From Protula sp. h YS-2021 (lineage: Eukaryota > Annelida > Polychaeta > Sabellida > Serpulidae): DNA of 64,000 bases. The notes under the pieces are model-generated. The model saw nothing but the letters and a program-made list of their open reading frames with translations. It was not told where the DNA came from and did no database searches. The position numbers and the translations under genes are program-made. This document shows, in pieces, positions 45,301 through 60,706 of the stretch; the first letter of the stretch is position 1; each line of letters opens with the position of its first letter. The stretch covers positions 57,168,053 through 57,232,052 of the forward strand of contig OX457027.1 of NCBI GenBank assembly GCA_949752745.1, in the 5' to 3' direction.

Positions 45301-48300
45301 CTCCTTCAGTCGTCCAAAAATCTTTGTATTTAAATAGTATAGTAAACGTAATATAATGCTCCTTCGTATGAGCACTTTTTAACAGAGGAAGTACGACTAG
45401 AATGCTTCGGATGTCAAGAGCACTTCATCGCGAAACACAGTTTAATGACCTGTGGCCAATCTAAACTTTCAAGATATTTGTTTACATCATTACAACGCTG
45501 AGCTTATGAAATATCTTTTGCTAAAGCAAAATCCTGTGAAATTATCTTCTTTCATAAGAGATAAACCTCTATCACAAGTTTTCAAAGTTATTTTTTTTGG
45601 TACTCTTATCGGTTTAAAATGATTTTAATCTCAGGAATGTAATCATCCGTATATCACAATATAACCTTCTAAGGGCTGGCCGTCTCGTTAATCCAACCGT
45701 CTGTCTAACTGGCTAGATAACTAAGTAACATAATTAAAATAAAGTTTTTGTAAGATTTGATTTTAATCTTATTCTTTTTAATTAAATTTAATTGTTTGAA
45801 ATATGTGCTCATTAAACGGTTGGAAGAACAGCTTTATCTTTGCATTAAACTGTGTTTTTCTCTTTCCTTTTTTATGCAAATGGTCATGATTTGTATCACG
45901 TATTTCTAAACTGATGGGTGCTTTCGAGCAATTCACTTAGAAAAAACAGAATTTTTGAGTTTAACTTAAAACTTAAGAAAAAAACCTTACTTGAGAAAAG
46001 TCTAATTTGGATAAATGGACGATTAAAAAATAATTATCGCATCATTGGGCAGTCGGTGATTTAAGTTAAATAGCTGTATTAAAGGAGAACTTTGTAACTG
46101 TATTAGTGACTAACTGTGTAAGAAAAAAATAAAAGAAGTAACAAATACGTGCGGTCAAAAATTTGGGCTAGGGGATAAAAACAGATAGCGATCTATTACC
46201 CACGTCGTTGCTCTCACGGGCAGTTGATTATTGGTGCAACAAATGATCGGAGTCTTTCCAGTCTCTAGTACACGTGACTTAAGTTTATCCTAAGCTCCTT
46301 TCTCCCCCCCTCTATTTTATCTCCATTTCTTTCTTCCTTTCATATCTTACCAAGTCGCTACAATCTGATCCCACCACTCGCCAAAAAATTCAATTTAATA
46401 AAATCAACCGGGTTGCCTTATCTCTCTCATATCTACCATATCTTGAGTTTGTATTTAATTTAAATAATTTAATTTAGTTTTTGAAACATTACATTTAAAG
46501 TAACTTGCTTGCTTATGTTGATTTTCGAAGACATATGTGTGATGGAAAAATCAACAGATTCAAAAAGACTGCAATAAACGGAAATTTTCTCACTGGAAAC
46601 CGTAATCAAATCTAAATATGCTAAAATATGAACATTCGATATAGAATAGGGTCTGTGTACTCTTTGTTGCATCATTTCTCTTTCTCGTATTGCAGAAAAG
46701 ATGTCAAAGCAACTACTTATAAGCAAACTATGTGAAAAATATAAATAAATGTAATGTGTACACTTTGAACAGATAATCCAAACGAAGCTCAACTAGTGCA
46801 AAAAAAATTTTTTTAATTAAAGAATGAAATGAAAGTGTCAACTTTTGCATCATACTGTGTTCTGTTTCAGGAAACATCAAATGCTACCAAAAGGATCAAT
46901 CAGTGTAAAATTTGCTGTTATCGTTGTGGTCGAAAGGCCAAAGACAGAGGAGGTTTTATCTGTTGTACATCAGACGTACTTATTCCGCCGATCCATGGGG
47001 AGTCCTCGTAAATCTAACCACTTCGTGTTTGTGCGTAAGACTACGGACCGCAATTAATTTCCTTTTGACTTTCTTCATAAGTTTCAGCATTCCACCCCCT
47101 TCTGTCGAGCTGAACTAACAATTATTTCACGATGTGTCGTTCATCGGATGACTGAAAATAAGGGCAAAAGTGCAGGTTGATTACGTTTTTAGTTTTGCCC
47201 CTTTATCCAGCTTCTTTATGCACCAAAATTCAAATATTTTCAACCGGAAGTTGATACTTATGTTTACCGCGTGACAAATAGACTTGAACTAAAATTACAA
47301 TCTAATCTATTTTCCATCATTTTTGCACATTTTTAGTGCCTCATTCTATGAAAGCCTACCTTCACAACTAAATACCGACAGCCCCATATTTTATTCCGGT
47401 TTATGGTCAACTGGGAAGAAACTTACGGCCTGTTCGTTCGCGGTGATGATAAATGAGGATGATGATCAACATCATCCGTTCGTTCATTCGAGGATGATAC
47501 CGATCAAAGTGCTGCAGTATTTTGAATGAACCTGATTACCCAAGAGATCCTCATCACTTGCCACCATTTAAGTGACCTTGTCATAAAACGTTAGCAAAAA
47601 TGGCGGAAAATCTTCAATGTACATTTGTCACAGGAAACACAACAACTTTGTATGATATGTTACACTAATGCCTTTTGCTTCATTTTCTATTTCTGATGAA
47701 AATAAATATCCTCTTTTAGTTTTTTTTAAAATTCTTTATAATACTATTCTATATTTTAGCCCTAAAGGATGACAATCAGCCTCATTTGTTGATTTCATTT
47801 AATGACTGCTGTCAACATAACTTCAGATTTATCTCATTGCGCGTTAGTTTATCTTTCTGATCGTTTTGATAGTGTCATCAACCAGATCGAACATGTCTTT
47901 AATTACTATCCAGGGTCCATAACAAATTGATCTCTCCAAAGGGTAGCTGTTAAATCACAACGGCCAAGTTATAACATAGCGACAGGTTTTTATGGTCGGA
48001 GGCATGATCCCACCTCCATTGATAAGCTGATTACAAAATGCTACCAAGTTCTTTATACAAAAACTAATGGTCTTTGACTGCAGCTGAGCTCGACGAGTAA
48101 AGTATCTGTGTTATAAAATTCCGTTTTAATACACAATAGAACAAAACTTTATTTAATTTATGTAGAGAAAGAGATCCCAGATTTTCAAAATACAAAAATC
48201 ACAAACACGATTTTGAGTTCTTTATTACACCCAATTTTTTTATCAGATTCTATATTCTATACAGAACATAACAACAAATACTTCTATTAAAATTATTTTT

Positions 48301-49286
48301 CACATGTACATAGGATATAAATAATATATTAATGGGTGAAGCGTAGAGTTTTCCTTTTCATTAAAAGAGGCGTATGATTTTACCTCATCTCGTAATAAAA
48401 TTATGTACAAAGTTTTATGCACGCCTGAAACAACTGAAGTTCCACTTTCAGACATGAGTGTAAAACAACTAAGCTCTACTAGAATGTCTTTGCAGAACAT
48501 TTTGCCATATATTATTACAAATGCAAAGCATTTATACAACCGAAGTAAAGTATAGTCAAATGCTTCCGACAACCAGTTTTTTATACAAACGGTTCCATCA
48601 TTATAAAAAGTTATCATGTCTATTTATTACCCGGTGCAGCAAATAAATTTGTCTCTTGAAACAAATGAAAACATTATACAAACTTTTTTGCATTTGCTAA
48701 GTTAATGCGCTATTGGCGAGAAGTTTTTTATGAGAACATAAGGTTCTCATTTAATATTATTTACTGTTGAATAATCGTGGATTGGGGATTAACAACGTAC
48801 TCTTTCGTTTGCAAAATTCTGCAAAAGATTCAGTAGTCAGTCTCTCACGTGTAAATAGCAATTAAAACCACATTTTTACCAAACAAATTCTTCAAGCTAT
48901 AACATATAACCATTACTTGTGACTTGTCTTATTTGTAAAAAAAAGACATAAAACAGAGAAGATCAAAAAATGAATTTTTAAATGCTTTGCATCATGTTTC
49001 AGTTATACACCTTGAATATTTTGTTCATCCAATTTTAAAAAATCTGAACCAATTCTCCTTTTTATTTTTGTTCTATTTATACTTTTTGCCGTTGTTATAA
49101 CCTCTTAAAACTCATCATAGCTTTACTATGGTCTTACTCACTTGCATTTAAACAAATTCGTACTATTTTTATACTATACTGAAATTTTACTCAAACAGCG
49201 TTATTAGAATTCTGTTAAGATAGCTTGTTAGTTCATAAGAACAAATTAAAATATCAATAACTCGTTATACATGTCATTTAATTTCC
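42301..49286. other. 7-kb intergenic desert
   Basis: No gene with a recognisable domain was found on either strand. The open frames at 43294-43719, 44431-44664, 46829-47118 and 48300-48617 lack domains or conserved composition. At 46829-47045 a splice-acceptor-like TTTCAG (46864-46869) precedes about 180 open bases in two frames; I could not recognise it. The region is AT-rich throughout, apart from the GC-richer stretch 43280-43720. Confidence 0.4.
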
Positions 49287-50924
49287 CTACTTATGTGGTA
49301 TTATTTTACCATCTTTTATGTGTTTCGTCACTTTAATATCTGAAAACAATAAACTTCCGACTTCACTGATAGGGCCACAGAGACACTGAGCACAAGCACC
49401 GACGTGCCCTTTTACACATTCACCCCAAAGACCACACAAGTTCACGAACGGCGTAAAACAGTAAACATTGAAAAACAAAATTATTCCATAGACGCATCCC
49501 CAGTTCAAAGCTAAGCAGCAACCGTAACACAAGGATAGAAGCTTGTAAGTACACGTTCTGCTACAGGTAAAACATCTGTGAAATACAAATTGATTTCATT
49601 TTATTAATATTTAAACAGTTTTTAATTTCAGGATATTTAGTTAATCAGTTTTGTGGTATTATAACACGGCTTCAAATAGGAACAGAGGATACATACAGAG
49701 CGTCTACATATCCACATGCATATGTACAGTATAGGTATGGCACATAACAACTGGTTAACAATGTGTAATGAGAAAATAATATCCAATTTAACAGTTGCTT
49801 AGAGTGTGTTACCTATACGCCAGCTGCCAAACGCAGTCATTTGAATGTCCTGCTATTGGTTCTGCTAAAAAGTCTTCAAACTCGAGCTGGAAAGTTATAA
49901 CAATAAAATTCGGTATGGTATGCAACTAAAATTGTGCCATATTTATTTGCTTAAACATCTGCTCGCAAGTTTTCCATGTTTCTGTTTGGATAAGTAGTAG
50001 GAAAAGGGGACTCAGAGCCCCACAATTTCAAATTTTCTTTCCTTTCAGATAAGTAACATTTAAGAACAGCATGTTTCTTTTTCTGATTGCCAACAGCTTG
50101 AAAAAGTTTAACTAGCCAACTGAGGGTCTTAAGGAACAGTCCTTAAGGCTCCAGTGATAACTTGACAAATGTTATAAAAATATATACCTGAAGTAAGATA
50201 TGGTGAAATCGCGAAAATAAATTCCAGCAATATGTTCTTCTACAGTATAAAACCTTGTGTATTAAGTCAATGGGCAGATAAAGACCTATTTTGAAATAAC
50301 ATTAAATTTTTTTAGATAACTTAGGTAAATGCTGTAATCTGATTGGTTTTCCAAGTTAACTGTTCAGTGTTTATCAGAACGCAAAAGTCTATGGACATTT
50401 CAGTTATTTGTAATCAACCACCTGGTTGACTAAAGGTCAACATTTTCTTAGTAGTCAGTAATGTTTCATATTGACATAAGATAAGTAAATAATTGTTAAT
50501 TACTGACCAGTAAGAAAAGGTTCAGTTTTGGTCAACAGTTTGGTAAGTGGTCAATGCTTTGCTCATGATTACTCTAAATAAATAAAAATGTTGTGTTACA
50601 TGGCCTACCCGGCGTTTTCACTACCATTAACTGCAATATCTACAGAACTGAGCGTTCCGGTGAACATTGAAAAATTATCAATTAGGGAATTGGCCAATAA
50701 GAGCACAACATTTCCCCAAGTCATGGATTTATCGAAAATGAAAACTACGCTTGTGCAATGCCACAATTTCTTGAGATTTGAGTTTACTCATACAAAGGAC
50801 AAATGGCTGGATTGACGAACTTACTAAACTTATAGACAAAAACTACAACGTGACTTACCACAAGTTCGGGGTTTGTGTCTTCCGGGTCTCGGTTTTTCAA
50901 TAAGTCACCTTTGGGAACAGGCAT
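49287..50924 (-). CDS. caveolin, cluster copy A (most diverged)
   Basis: Three exons: 50924-50859 (22 codons), 49886-49813 (74 nt) and 49575-49287; intron phases 0 and 2; 142 residues. Exon 1 reads MPVPKGDLLKNRDPEDTN, the usual N-terminal N-R-D-P signature. Exon 2 gives LEFEDFLAEPIAGHSNDCVW, the caveolin signature with Phe for the usual Val/Ile. Exon 3 carries the scaffolding/intramembrane part: YKLLSLCYGCCLALNWGCVY and FFNVYCFTPFVNLCGLWG. The His of the conserved H-x-W and several aromatic positions differ from copies B and C. Caveolins insert a re-entrant hairpin in the inner leaflet and oligomerise to form caveolae. Start ATG and all splice sites are canonical. Cys-rich throughout, so heavy palmitoylation is possible. 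Confidence 0.88.
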
Positions 50925-51879
50925 GGCTCAGTATATTAACTGTAAAATTTACGTATCTTATATCTAATGAAGTACTCGAAGCAAATATTAATTATCCTTA
51001 AATAAAATTTAATCTTTATCTATTTCTTAGTTGGCGTTTTAGAGATATGTTACCATTTTCTCAGTTTTCTCTCTTTCTTGTACATGTCATGTGACTAGTT
51101 CTGTCATGAGAGATCTATAACAGCTATGCACTGTTATGTTTGTCCGATATAATGTGGATATGTTGCTGAATTAATCAACCAGAATAATCTAATGCTTTTA
51201 GCCTTGTTAATATACTGCTTAAAGCTTTAAACGAATAATTGTGCAATAACAGATAAGCTACACAATCAGTACGCCTGGTCAAAGCTTATTAACACACTGT
51301 TTGTATATACTCATATTTTTATACACTAAAATTTGTTGTTTACTGAAAAAAGATAATTCAGTATGGGAAACCTTAAAAGTTTATGTCTAATAAGCTAAAT
51401 TCAATTATTACTGTGATAAAATCAACATCTTAAATTTTACTTTTTATACACAATTTTACGTTACTGAAACAGTAAAAATTGAAATACAGCTTCACTTGAT
51501 GAGAGAAGATTTTGGCCGATTTTGGCCGATACCTGTTGGGCAAAAACGTTTTGGGCAGCGACCTTTCGTCTCGGGACCTTTTGGGTGAATGCCATTAATC
51601 ACTAACGGATTAAGTAATTGTGATAACAGATGCGCCTAGCAAATATTTCGACGTCCATTCGACTTGTGTTTGAGGTCGCAACGTCTATCAGTCAATTTCC
51701 AGATTTATAAAGAGGTGGCATATGGTTGTTTTTCGCAGTCGGCCTTCATATACAACCAAATCCCTACCATGTCCCGACGTCTATCCAAAGTCAACCAAAC
51801 GTCTCATCTTTACTTAAAAATGTCCAAACACGTTTGTTGCACGTGTCTTCAGTGAACATTGCTGGATAAAGTCTTTTGA
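50925..51879. other. intergenic between caveolin A and the hAT relic
   Basis: No gene. GATTTTGGCC is tandemly duplicated at about 51509-51527, and at about 51645-51800 ACGTC-containing words (TCGACGTCCATTCGACT, CGACGTCTATCCAAAG) resemble those near 20.34-20.72 kb. Confidence 0.35.
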
Positions 51880-52945
51880 GAAAAACAAGCGGATATGAAT
51901 AAGGCGCTTGACGGAAAAACTGGAAAGTTAGTGCAAGATGGATAGAGCAATGTGCACAATGATCCTATTATCGCAACTAGTGTCCAAGTCGATGATGAAT
52001 AATTTTTCCTCGACAGCTCGACCGTACCGACACCGCAGCTATGTCCAAGACGTCAGATTATTGCACAAAAATGTGCGAAAATTTAATCAAAAACGCTGAA
52101 AAAGTCATGGCTGTAAAATAAAGACTGTAGTGACGGATAATGCAGCAAGCACGGCAGAAATGCGAGCTGCCCTTCAAAAAGATGACCCGGACATCAAAGT
52201 TTATGGATGCTCAGCATATTTACTGAATTTACTCGGAGAAGACATCACCCCGAACAACGTTATCAAGCACGTGAAGGACGTCGACTGATATTTTCGCACC
52301 CACCAGAAACCGTTGGCTTGGCTTGCCGAATTTAAGGACAGTGTAAAACCACAACTACCGTGTGATAAACGTTGGAAGTCGCAACTGATGCGCATTGAAA
52401 CATTCATTAAAACAGGCGATTTTACTTACAGATATGCGATGATCAAGAACAGGACATTGATGCGGGTATTGCCAAAAAAATCCAGGACGGCAACATCTAC
52501 AGAAATGCACGAGATCTTAGTGAGCAACCCCGCCCCGTAGCAGATGCTATTGACGTTTTCTAGTCAGACAAAACGATTGCGGATGCCTGAGCACCTCACA
52601 GCGTATAAGTCGCAACCTCAGTATCGCGGTATCAAGCTGGATGCAGAACAGCTTACCATGGTAGATGAGTATCTTAATCACCGCGACCCCGAATACATGG
52701 CTACCGTAGTAGCTTACGCTCCGTTCCCATATGCATATTTTGAGGGGAACGCTTTTGTCAATATGGCCGTCCAGCTGTTATCCTCACCTTCGTCATCAGC
52801 TGCCATTGAACGCATATTTTCTAACTTTCCTGCAATTCACTCGAAAGTTCGAAATAGACTGGGTAATGAACGGGCTTCAAAACTGGTGTTTTGCTACAGA
52901 CTGTTACGTGAAAAAAAGAAATTGACTATTAGTTGGTTGTTGTAG
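51880..52945 (+). pseudogene. hAT transposase relic (DUF659 and dimerisation domains)
   Basis: Reading frames shift several times. From about 51930 come VQDG-type and NDPIIATSVQVDD stretches. At about 52128-52285 it reads VVTDNAASTAEMRAALQKDD and VYGCSAYLLNLLGEDI, the RNase-H-like catalytic region of ZBED/DUF659-type hAT proteins. 52313-52430 has KPQLPCDKRWKSQLMRIETF. 52544-52945 holds the C-terminal dimerisation domain, with VVAYAPFPYAYF and SAAIERIFSNFPAIHSKVRN. Terminal repeats were not found. Clearly defunct. Confidence 0.8.
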
Positions 52946-53877
52946 TTGTTTGTTGTTTGTGCGAGTTACTGTGGACAAATTGACATATTTTACGTTGGAT
53001 GTAGATCAGTAAAGTTGCGGAAATAAGCACCATCAAATTTTGATTTTCTAGTTTTTGACAGTTTTTGACAGTTTTTGGCGGTTTAAACCCTTTAATAGTG
53101 TTTTAACAAGGGTTTTACACCATGTCATGTCATAATTTATGATGGTTTAAAAGCCAACCCTGGTGTTCACTGCGTTTTGGAACTGGGTTTTCATCCGTAT
53201 TTTCTACTAACTTTTAAAAGATATCGTTACAAAACAATCCTATGAGTTTCTCCCCTGAAATCAACATTTTTGTTGGAAACAAGAAGTAAGTTCTGGTTTG
53301 TTCAAATATGATACCGCTTTGACGAAAAATGCAGAAAATGTCTTAAAGTCTTTATGATAAGTTTAATAAAAATATCGTAATATATCAACAAAGAGTTTAT
53401 TCTGCTTTTTTGTGCGTAGAGTGTTTCATACATGCAGAGTTTAACATAGAGAAGTCGAATTTCTCGCACACAATGGTATGCATATTTGTGCTCGATGGTG
53501 GCAAACAAACCTCAGATCACAACACGTCATTCAGTCGTAACACACGATTTGATTCAGTTATTGAAAAAGTGTTTAATTTATTCACCATTGTCATTGCACA
53601 ATCGCGTGTGTCATTACTATTAAATGCAATTTAAAAATTAATCAAATAAAATAAATAAAAATGGCTGAAGGCCTCTCACACTTTTCAAATCAGTCAGCTT
53701 TTAGCAAGGGAGGTGCTATGTAGACTGCCTTATTTTCAAAGAGTTTTCTTTGGTTTAACAAGATAAATAAATAAATAAGGTTCAGTAGTGCCATGCTTGC
53801 CTATGCTTTTCCGTTGGTGTTTAGATAGAAAAGATCCTCATCTTTCAAACTCCTCTCAGTTTTATACTCAGGTTATA

Positions 53878-55065
53878 CTGAAGGACAAAAGAAAGTTCGC
53901 ACATAAAAAACCAAATGTCTCCAAAACCTATGGATATTTTTTTCTAAATTTTTAGCATCAGATTATAAACAGAAGTTGTAACCATCGTTATTTTTTCATG
54001 CGGGTGTGGTTATTTATTACGGGTTTGTAGGCATTCAAGCACGGTACCATATTAATCCACAAGTCACTAACGGCTCAATATTGAAAAATTATAAAATTAC
54101 ACACGTGGTCATCCAATGTAACTCCATATGTAAACGCAGTAAATCGATGAAAACAACGGAGAACTGAGATGCCGCGAATACCGCAAAACTGTGGCGACCA
54201 GGCTATTGTCATACTTGAAGCTGGTGCTTCTGCTCAGTTCGTTGCCAGATGTTTCGGGTGCAGTAAAAGAGGAGTAGAAAAACTCCGAAGACGGTATCGG
54301 GACACTGGTTCAATCAAAGACCGACCACGTAGTGGCAGACCGCGTGTGACCACACCTAACCAGGATCGCCGGATCCGCACGATCCACCTCCGGGATCGCT
54401 TCAGACCAGTCACAATAACAACAACGGAGATCCCTGGACGGACGAATAACCGTACGAGCTCGAAAACATATATATTGCGCCCACGCGAACATGGGATCCG
54501 CGCTCGTCGGGTCCACATCGGAGTGGTGCTAAATCGCGAGAGACAATGCCCGCCCACACTTTGTTTGGGTGTGCAGAGATTCTTTAGCGGCTAATAATGT
54601 TGCTGTGCTCCCATCGTCGGCATGTAGTCTGGAAATGAATCCCACATAACATCTATGGGATCATCTGGATCGCCAAGTTCGAGCCCGTAATCCACCGCCT
54701 CAAAGTCTCGCGGAATTGAGGCAAGCATTGATTGGGGAGTGGCACAAATATCCTCAATACAAAATTAACAGGTTGATAACTTCAATGCATAGTGGAATCT
54801 AGACCCTACTGCGTTCCAATGGATACCGCATACGGTATTTGTGGCGGTTATAAACATTTTAAATCGGAGAAAACTCAAAACGGCATTTACACTGACTTTG
54901 ACGCTTTGTGACCTTTCATTAAAATTTCTTCAGAAGGTTCATTTTTCGATTATATTGTAGCACTATCTGAGAGGTATTTTTGGTACAAATTTGAAGGCAA
55001 TCGAGCAATTAGGTGAGTAACAATACCATTTTTTCATTATGTGCGAACTTTCTTTTGTCCTTCAG
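53878..55065 (+). mobile_element. Tc1/mariner element with internally deleted transposase
   Basis: The terminal inverted repeats are CTGAAGGACAAAAGAAAGTT and its complement, within TATA/TATA so that TA duplicates at each end (53876-53877 and 55066-55067). At 1.19 kb it is shorter than a full-length element. The right end lies only 44 bp from the stop codon of caveolin B, inside its probable 3' untranslated region. Confidence 0.85.
54169..54790 (+). pseudogene. Tc1-like transposase, internally deleted
   Basis: The N-terminal helix-turn-helix pair and GRPR linker (CGDQAIVILEAGASAQFVAR, IKDRPRSGRPRVTTPNQDRR) are followed, after about 125 residues, by a jump in sense. In another frame comes RDNARPHFVWVC, the second catalytic Asp motif normally over 100 residues further on. 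The C-terminal part (LPSSACSLEMNPT, HLWDHLDRQVR) then follows. The first Asp region is deleted. Confidence 0.82.
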
Positions 55066-55108
55066 TATACTTGTAAACAGCTGAAAAATCTTGCAGTGTA
55101 TAAACAAA

Positions 55109-58028
<2,920 letters not shown>

Positions 58029-58227
58029 GTTTAATTAAATTATAAATGATTTGATTAATTTTTAAGTATTAGGATCTATAAATCTATTGTTAACAATGAT
58101 TTTTTTTTTGTTCTGTGAAGAGTTATATTTTAGCCGAAAGTCGGTTTTTATTATTAAGCCAGAACACTTTTGAGACACGGAGAAAATGGGCTATGGAATT
58201 TTAGCTCCCAGCTGTGTTTGGGTCAGT

Positions 58228-58368
<141 letters not shown>

Positions 58369-58369
58369 T

Positions 58370-59620
58370 CTTATGTTTTCTTATGTTCAGACATTCAGAC
58401 GTCAGACATCTCTTATGTTCAGACATGAAAACCTCCAAATTCATTCAGCGAGCAAATGTAGAGGATTGCAAGTTATCTTCGGCAAGAAGACATATCTGTT
58501 GCATGAAACGGGCCCGTTGCATGCTAGTGTTAATGCACGACACAACGTTTGCATGCTACAATATCCATATTGTAAACACATTTTGTTTCTTTATCACATG
58601 TTTACTACAGGGCGATATTTCACTAAATGTTCACTACATGCCAACGTGCAGTAAACGTTCTGTAGCCGTTTTGGCGAACCATACTTTATTTGTACGAGAA
58701 TATAGTACACATGCTTTTTATGCGTGCTATGGGGCATTATCGAACTCTAGCTGACCCTTTCCCTCGATCCTAGCTATTAGTGACACGTGTTCTAGTGTCC
58801 TGAATAAGTAAACTTTTGTAAACAATACAGTTACTTCACTGAATAAAACCTTTACCTTAGAAAATTCTTCGAAGAAAGATTGTCCTAAAAATTACGACAA
58901 TTTGGCCTTTGACAATCCAGTTCTCTTCACAGGAACTTCTGGTGGGTGAGAGGGGGAGGTGATTCTGGGTTTGCTGGGTATTGTGATCCCAGCCCACTCC
59001 TTTTACACCACCAGTCAGCGATATTTCCCCATTGATCAAAAACTGTTTTGGCTATCGTTTCGAATTTAACATTAAATACGCAGTCTTTTATAATCAAAGT
59101 TTTTTCAGTGCGTGCACTTCAGTCGTCTCCGAAAGTAACTGAACCAGTTGCGCTCATGTTCAGTTAAGGAATACAGGGCATATTTTGGCCACATAGTCAG
59201 ATCCCATCCGAAGTGATTGTTTGAGACTCGTGGCACAGCACCCGATGCCTCATGACTGACTAAACACAAGTGTTTGCGCTGCGTAGTTTTGAGCACAAAA
59301 CAGGTCTTGTGTTCCAAAAGATTTTTGTTTAAGCTTTTCCTTATGGATTTCGATATCTTGTCATATATTAGAACAAATATGCTGGCATAAGAATCAATGA
59401 ATAAGTGCTATATTTTATATATTCCGCTAAATGGCAGTTAAAAGTTAGGCTGTATGGGCGTGAAAATACACTAAATAAATAAATAAAATGACATGATTAA
59501 GTTTGCTACTTCAGATAATAGTCTCTTATTTTCTGTTTCTCTCTTGGTAACGCACAAACTCCATTACACTGTTAGAGTTCTGGCAACTTAAAAATGCCCT
59601 CCCCCTTAAATTTGAAAGAT
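58370..59620. other. intergenic, nothing recognised
   Basis: No coding domain. ATGTTCAGACAT is partly repeated at about 58383-58425. Confidence 0.4.
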
Positions 59621-59624
59621 CCAT

Positions 59625-60658
59625 TTAGCATGGATTATCTCTTAATGTCAAAAAAACTAATTTCATGATATTTTCAAATGTAGCGCTTTTCACTGACGTC
59701 AAATTGGCTATTAATGGCAGTCCAGTAGAGCGTGTTTATGTTACAAAATTTTCAGGTGTTCTCGTTGACAGCAAACTTAACTTGAAAAGTCATGTCCTTG
59801 CTATAAATAAAAAATTATCAAAATGTATATCTGTCATATATAAAGCCAGTTTAATCCTAGATACGAGAAGCTTACGCACTCTATATTATAGCCTGTTCCT
59901 ACCCTACTTAAGCTACTGTTCAGAGGTATTGGGCTTAGCTAGCAAAAGTATTATAGATTGTATTGTTAAATCACAAAAGAAAGTTTTCAGAATTATAGGT
60001 AAAGTTGGAAAACTTGATCATACTGCTCCCCTATTTAAAAGTCTAAATATATTAAAGTTTGAAGATCTAGTTGAGCTTAAGGTGGCGTTAACTATGTACA
60101 AAGCTCATAATTCTTTATTACCTGGAAATGTTCAGCAAAGATTTACTACTAAAATTTTTGCGTATAATTTACGCGATGAAAATAAATTAAAATGTACTTA
60201 TGCACGTATACATTAAAAGCGAGATGTCTTAGTATTTACGGTGTTCAACTCTTTAACAAGATTCCATGTTATATTGTGAAAGTTAAAACCTTATACACGT
60301 TCAAAACATTGTGTAAAAAGTTTCTTTTTGAAAAATATTAGTAGCCAATTTGTATATTAAATTAGCGTTTCTGAATTTCTTCATTAAATATGGTTACATC
60401 TTTGTCTAGTTTAGTTGTAACGAAACTGTGTTGTGCCAGATTCGGCTAGAGATTTTATTCCTCATTATGTTTACTACTTTTTTTTATTTAATTTTGGTTT
60501 ATTGGTTTGTGTTTATTTAATTATTAGTAATAGCAAAAGGTAAATCTTTACATAAGTTTGGAACTTGCTGATTTGCCTTTTCTTTCTGTAAAAATGTTTT
60601 AAATATTTCATTGCAAATTTGTAAATGCGAAAGTATTTTGCAGATGAATAAACCAAAT

Positions 60659-60689
<31 letters not shown>

Positions 60690-60706
60690 ATTAGTTAGTT
60701 AGCATG
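59625..60706 (+). mobile_element. LINE 3' end (CR1/L2-like RT C-terminus)
   Basis: An open stretch (about 59625-60216) starts within the RT domain: LSLNVKKTNFMIFSN, then LRTLYYSLFLPYLSYCSEV, KSQKKVFRIIGKVGKLDHTA and LFKSLNILKFEDLVELKV, typical of the RT thumb and C-terminal region of CR1/L2/jockey-type LINEs. After a stop the sense continues with IYGVQLFNKIPCYIVK and TLCKKFLFEKY to about 60341. The 3' end is a (TTAG)n tail. The 5' part is missing, as in most truncated LINE copies. Confidence 0.82.
60657..60702. repeat. (TTAG)n tail of the LINE
   Basis: About 11 copies of TTAG with one interruption; microsatellite tails like this are common at CR1/L2 3' ends. Confidence 0.85.

Noticed and set aside
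46829..47118. Possible exon after a TTTCAG acceptor
   Set aside because: Two frames are open for about the same length, neither has a recognisable motif, and no partner exon was found.
48300..48617. 105-residue minus-strand frame downstream of caveolin A
   Set aside because: No domain; more likely untranslated or intergenic sequence.
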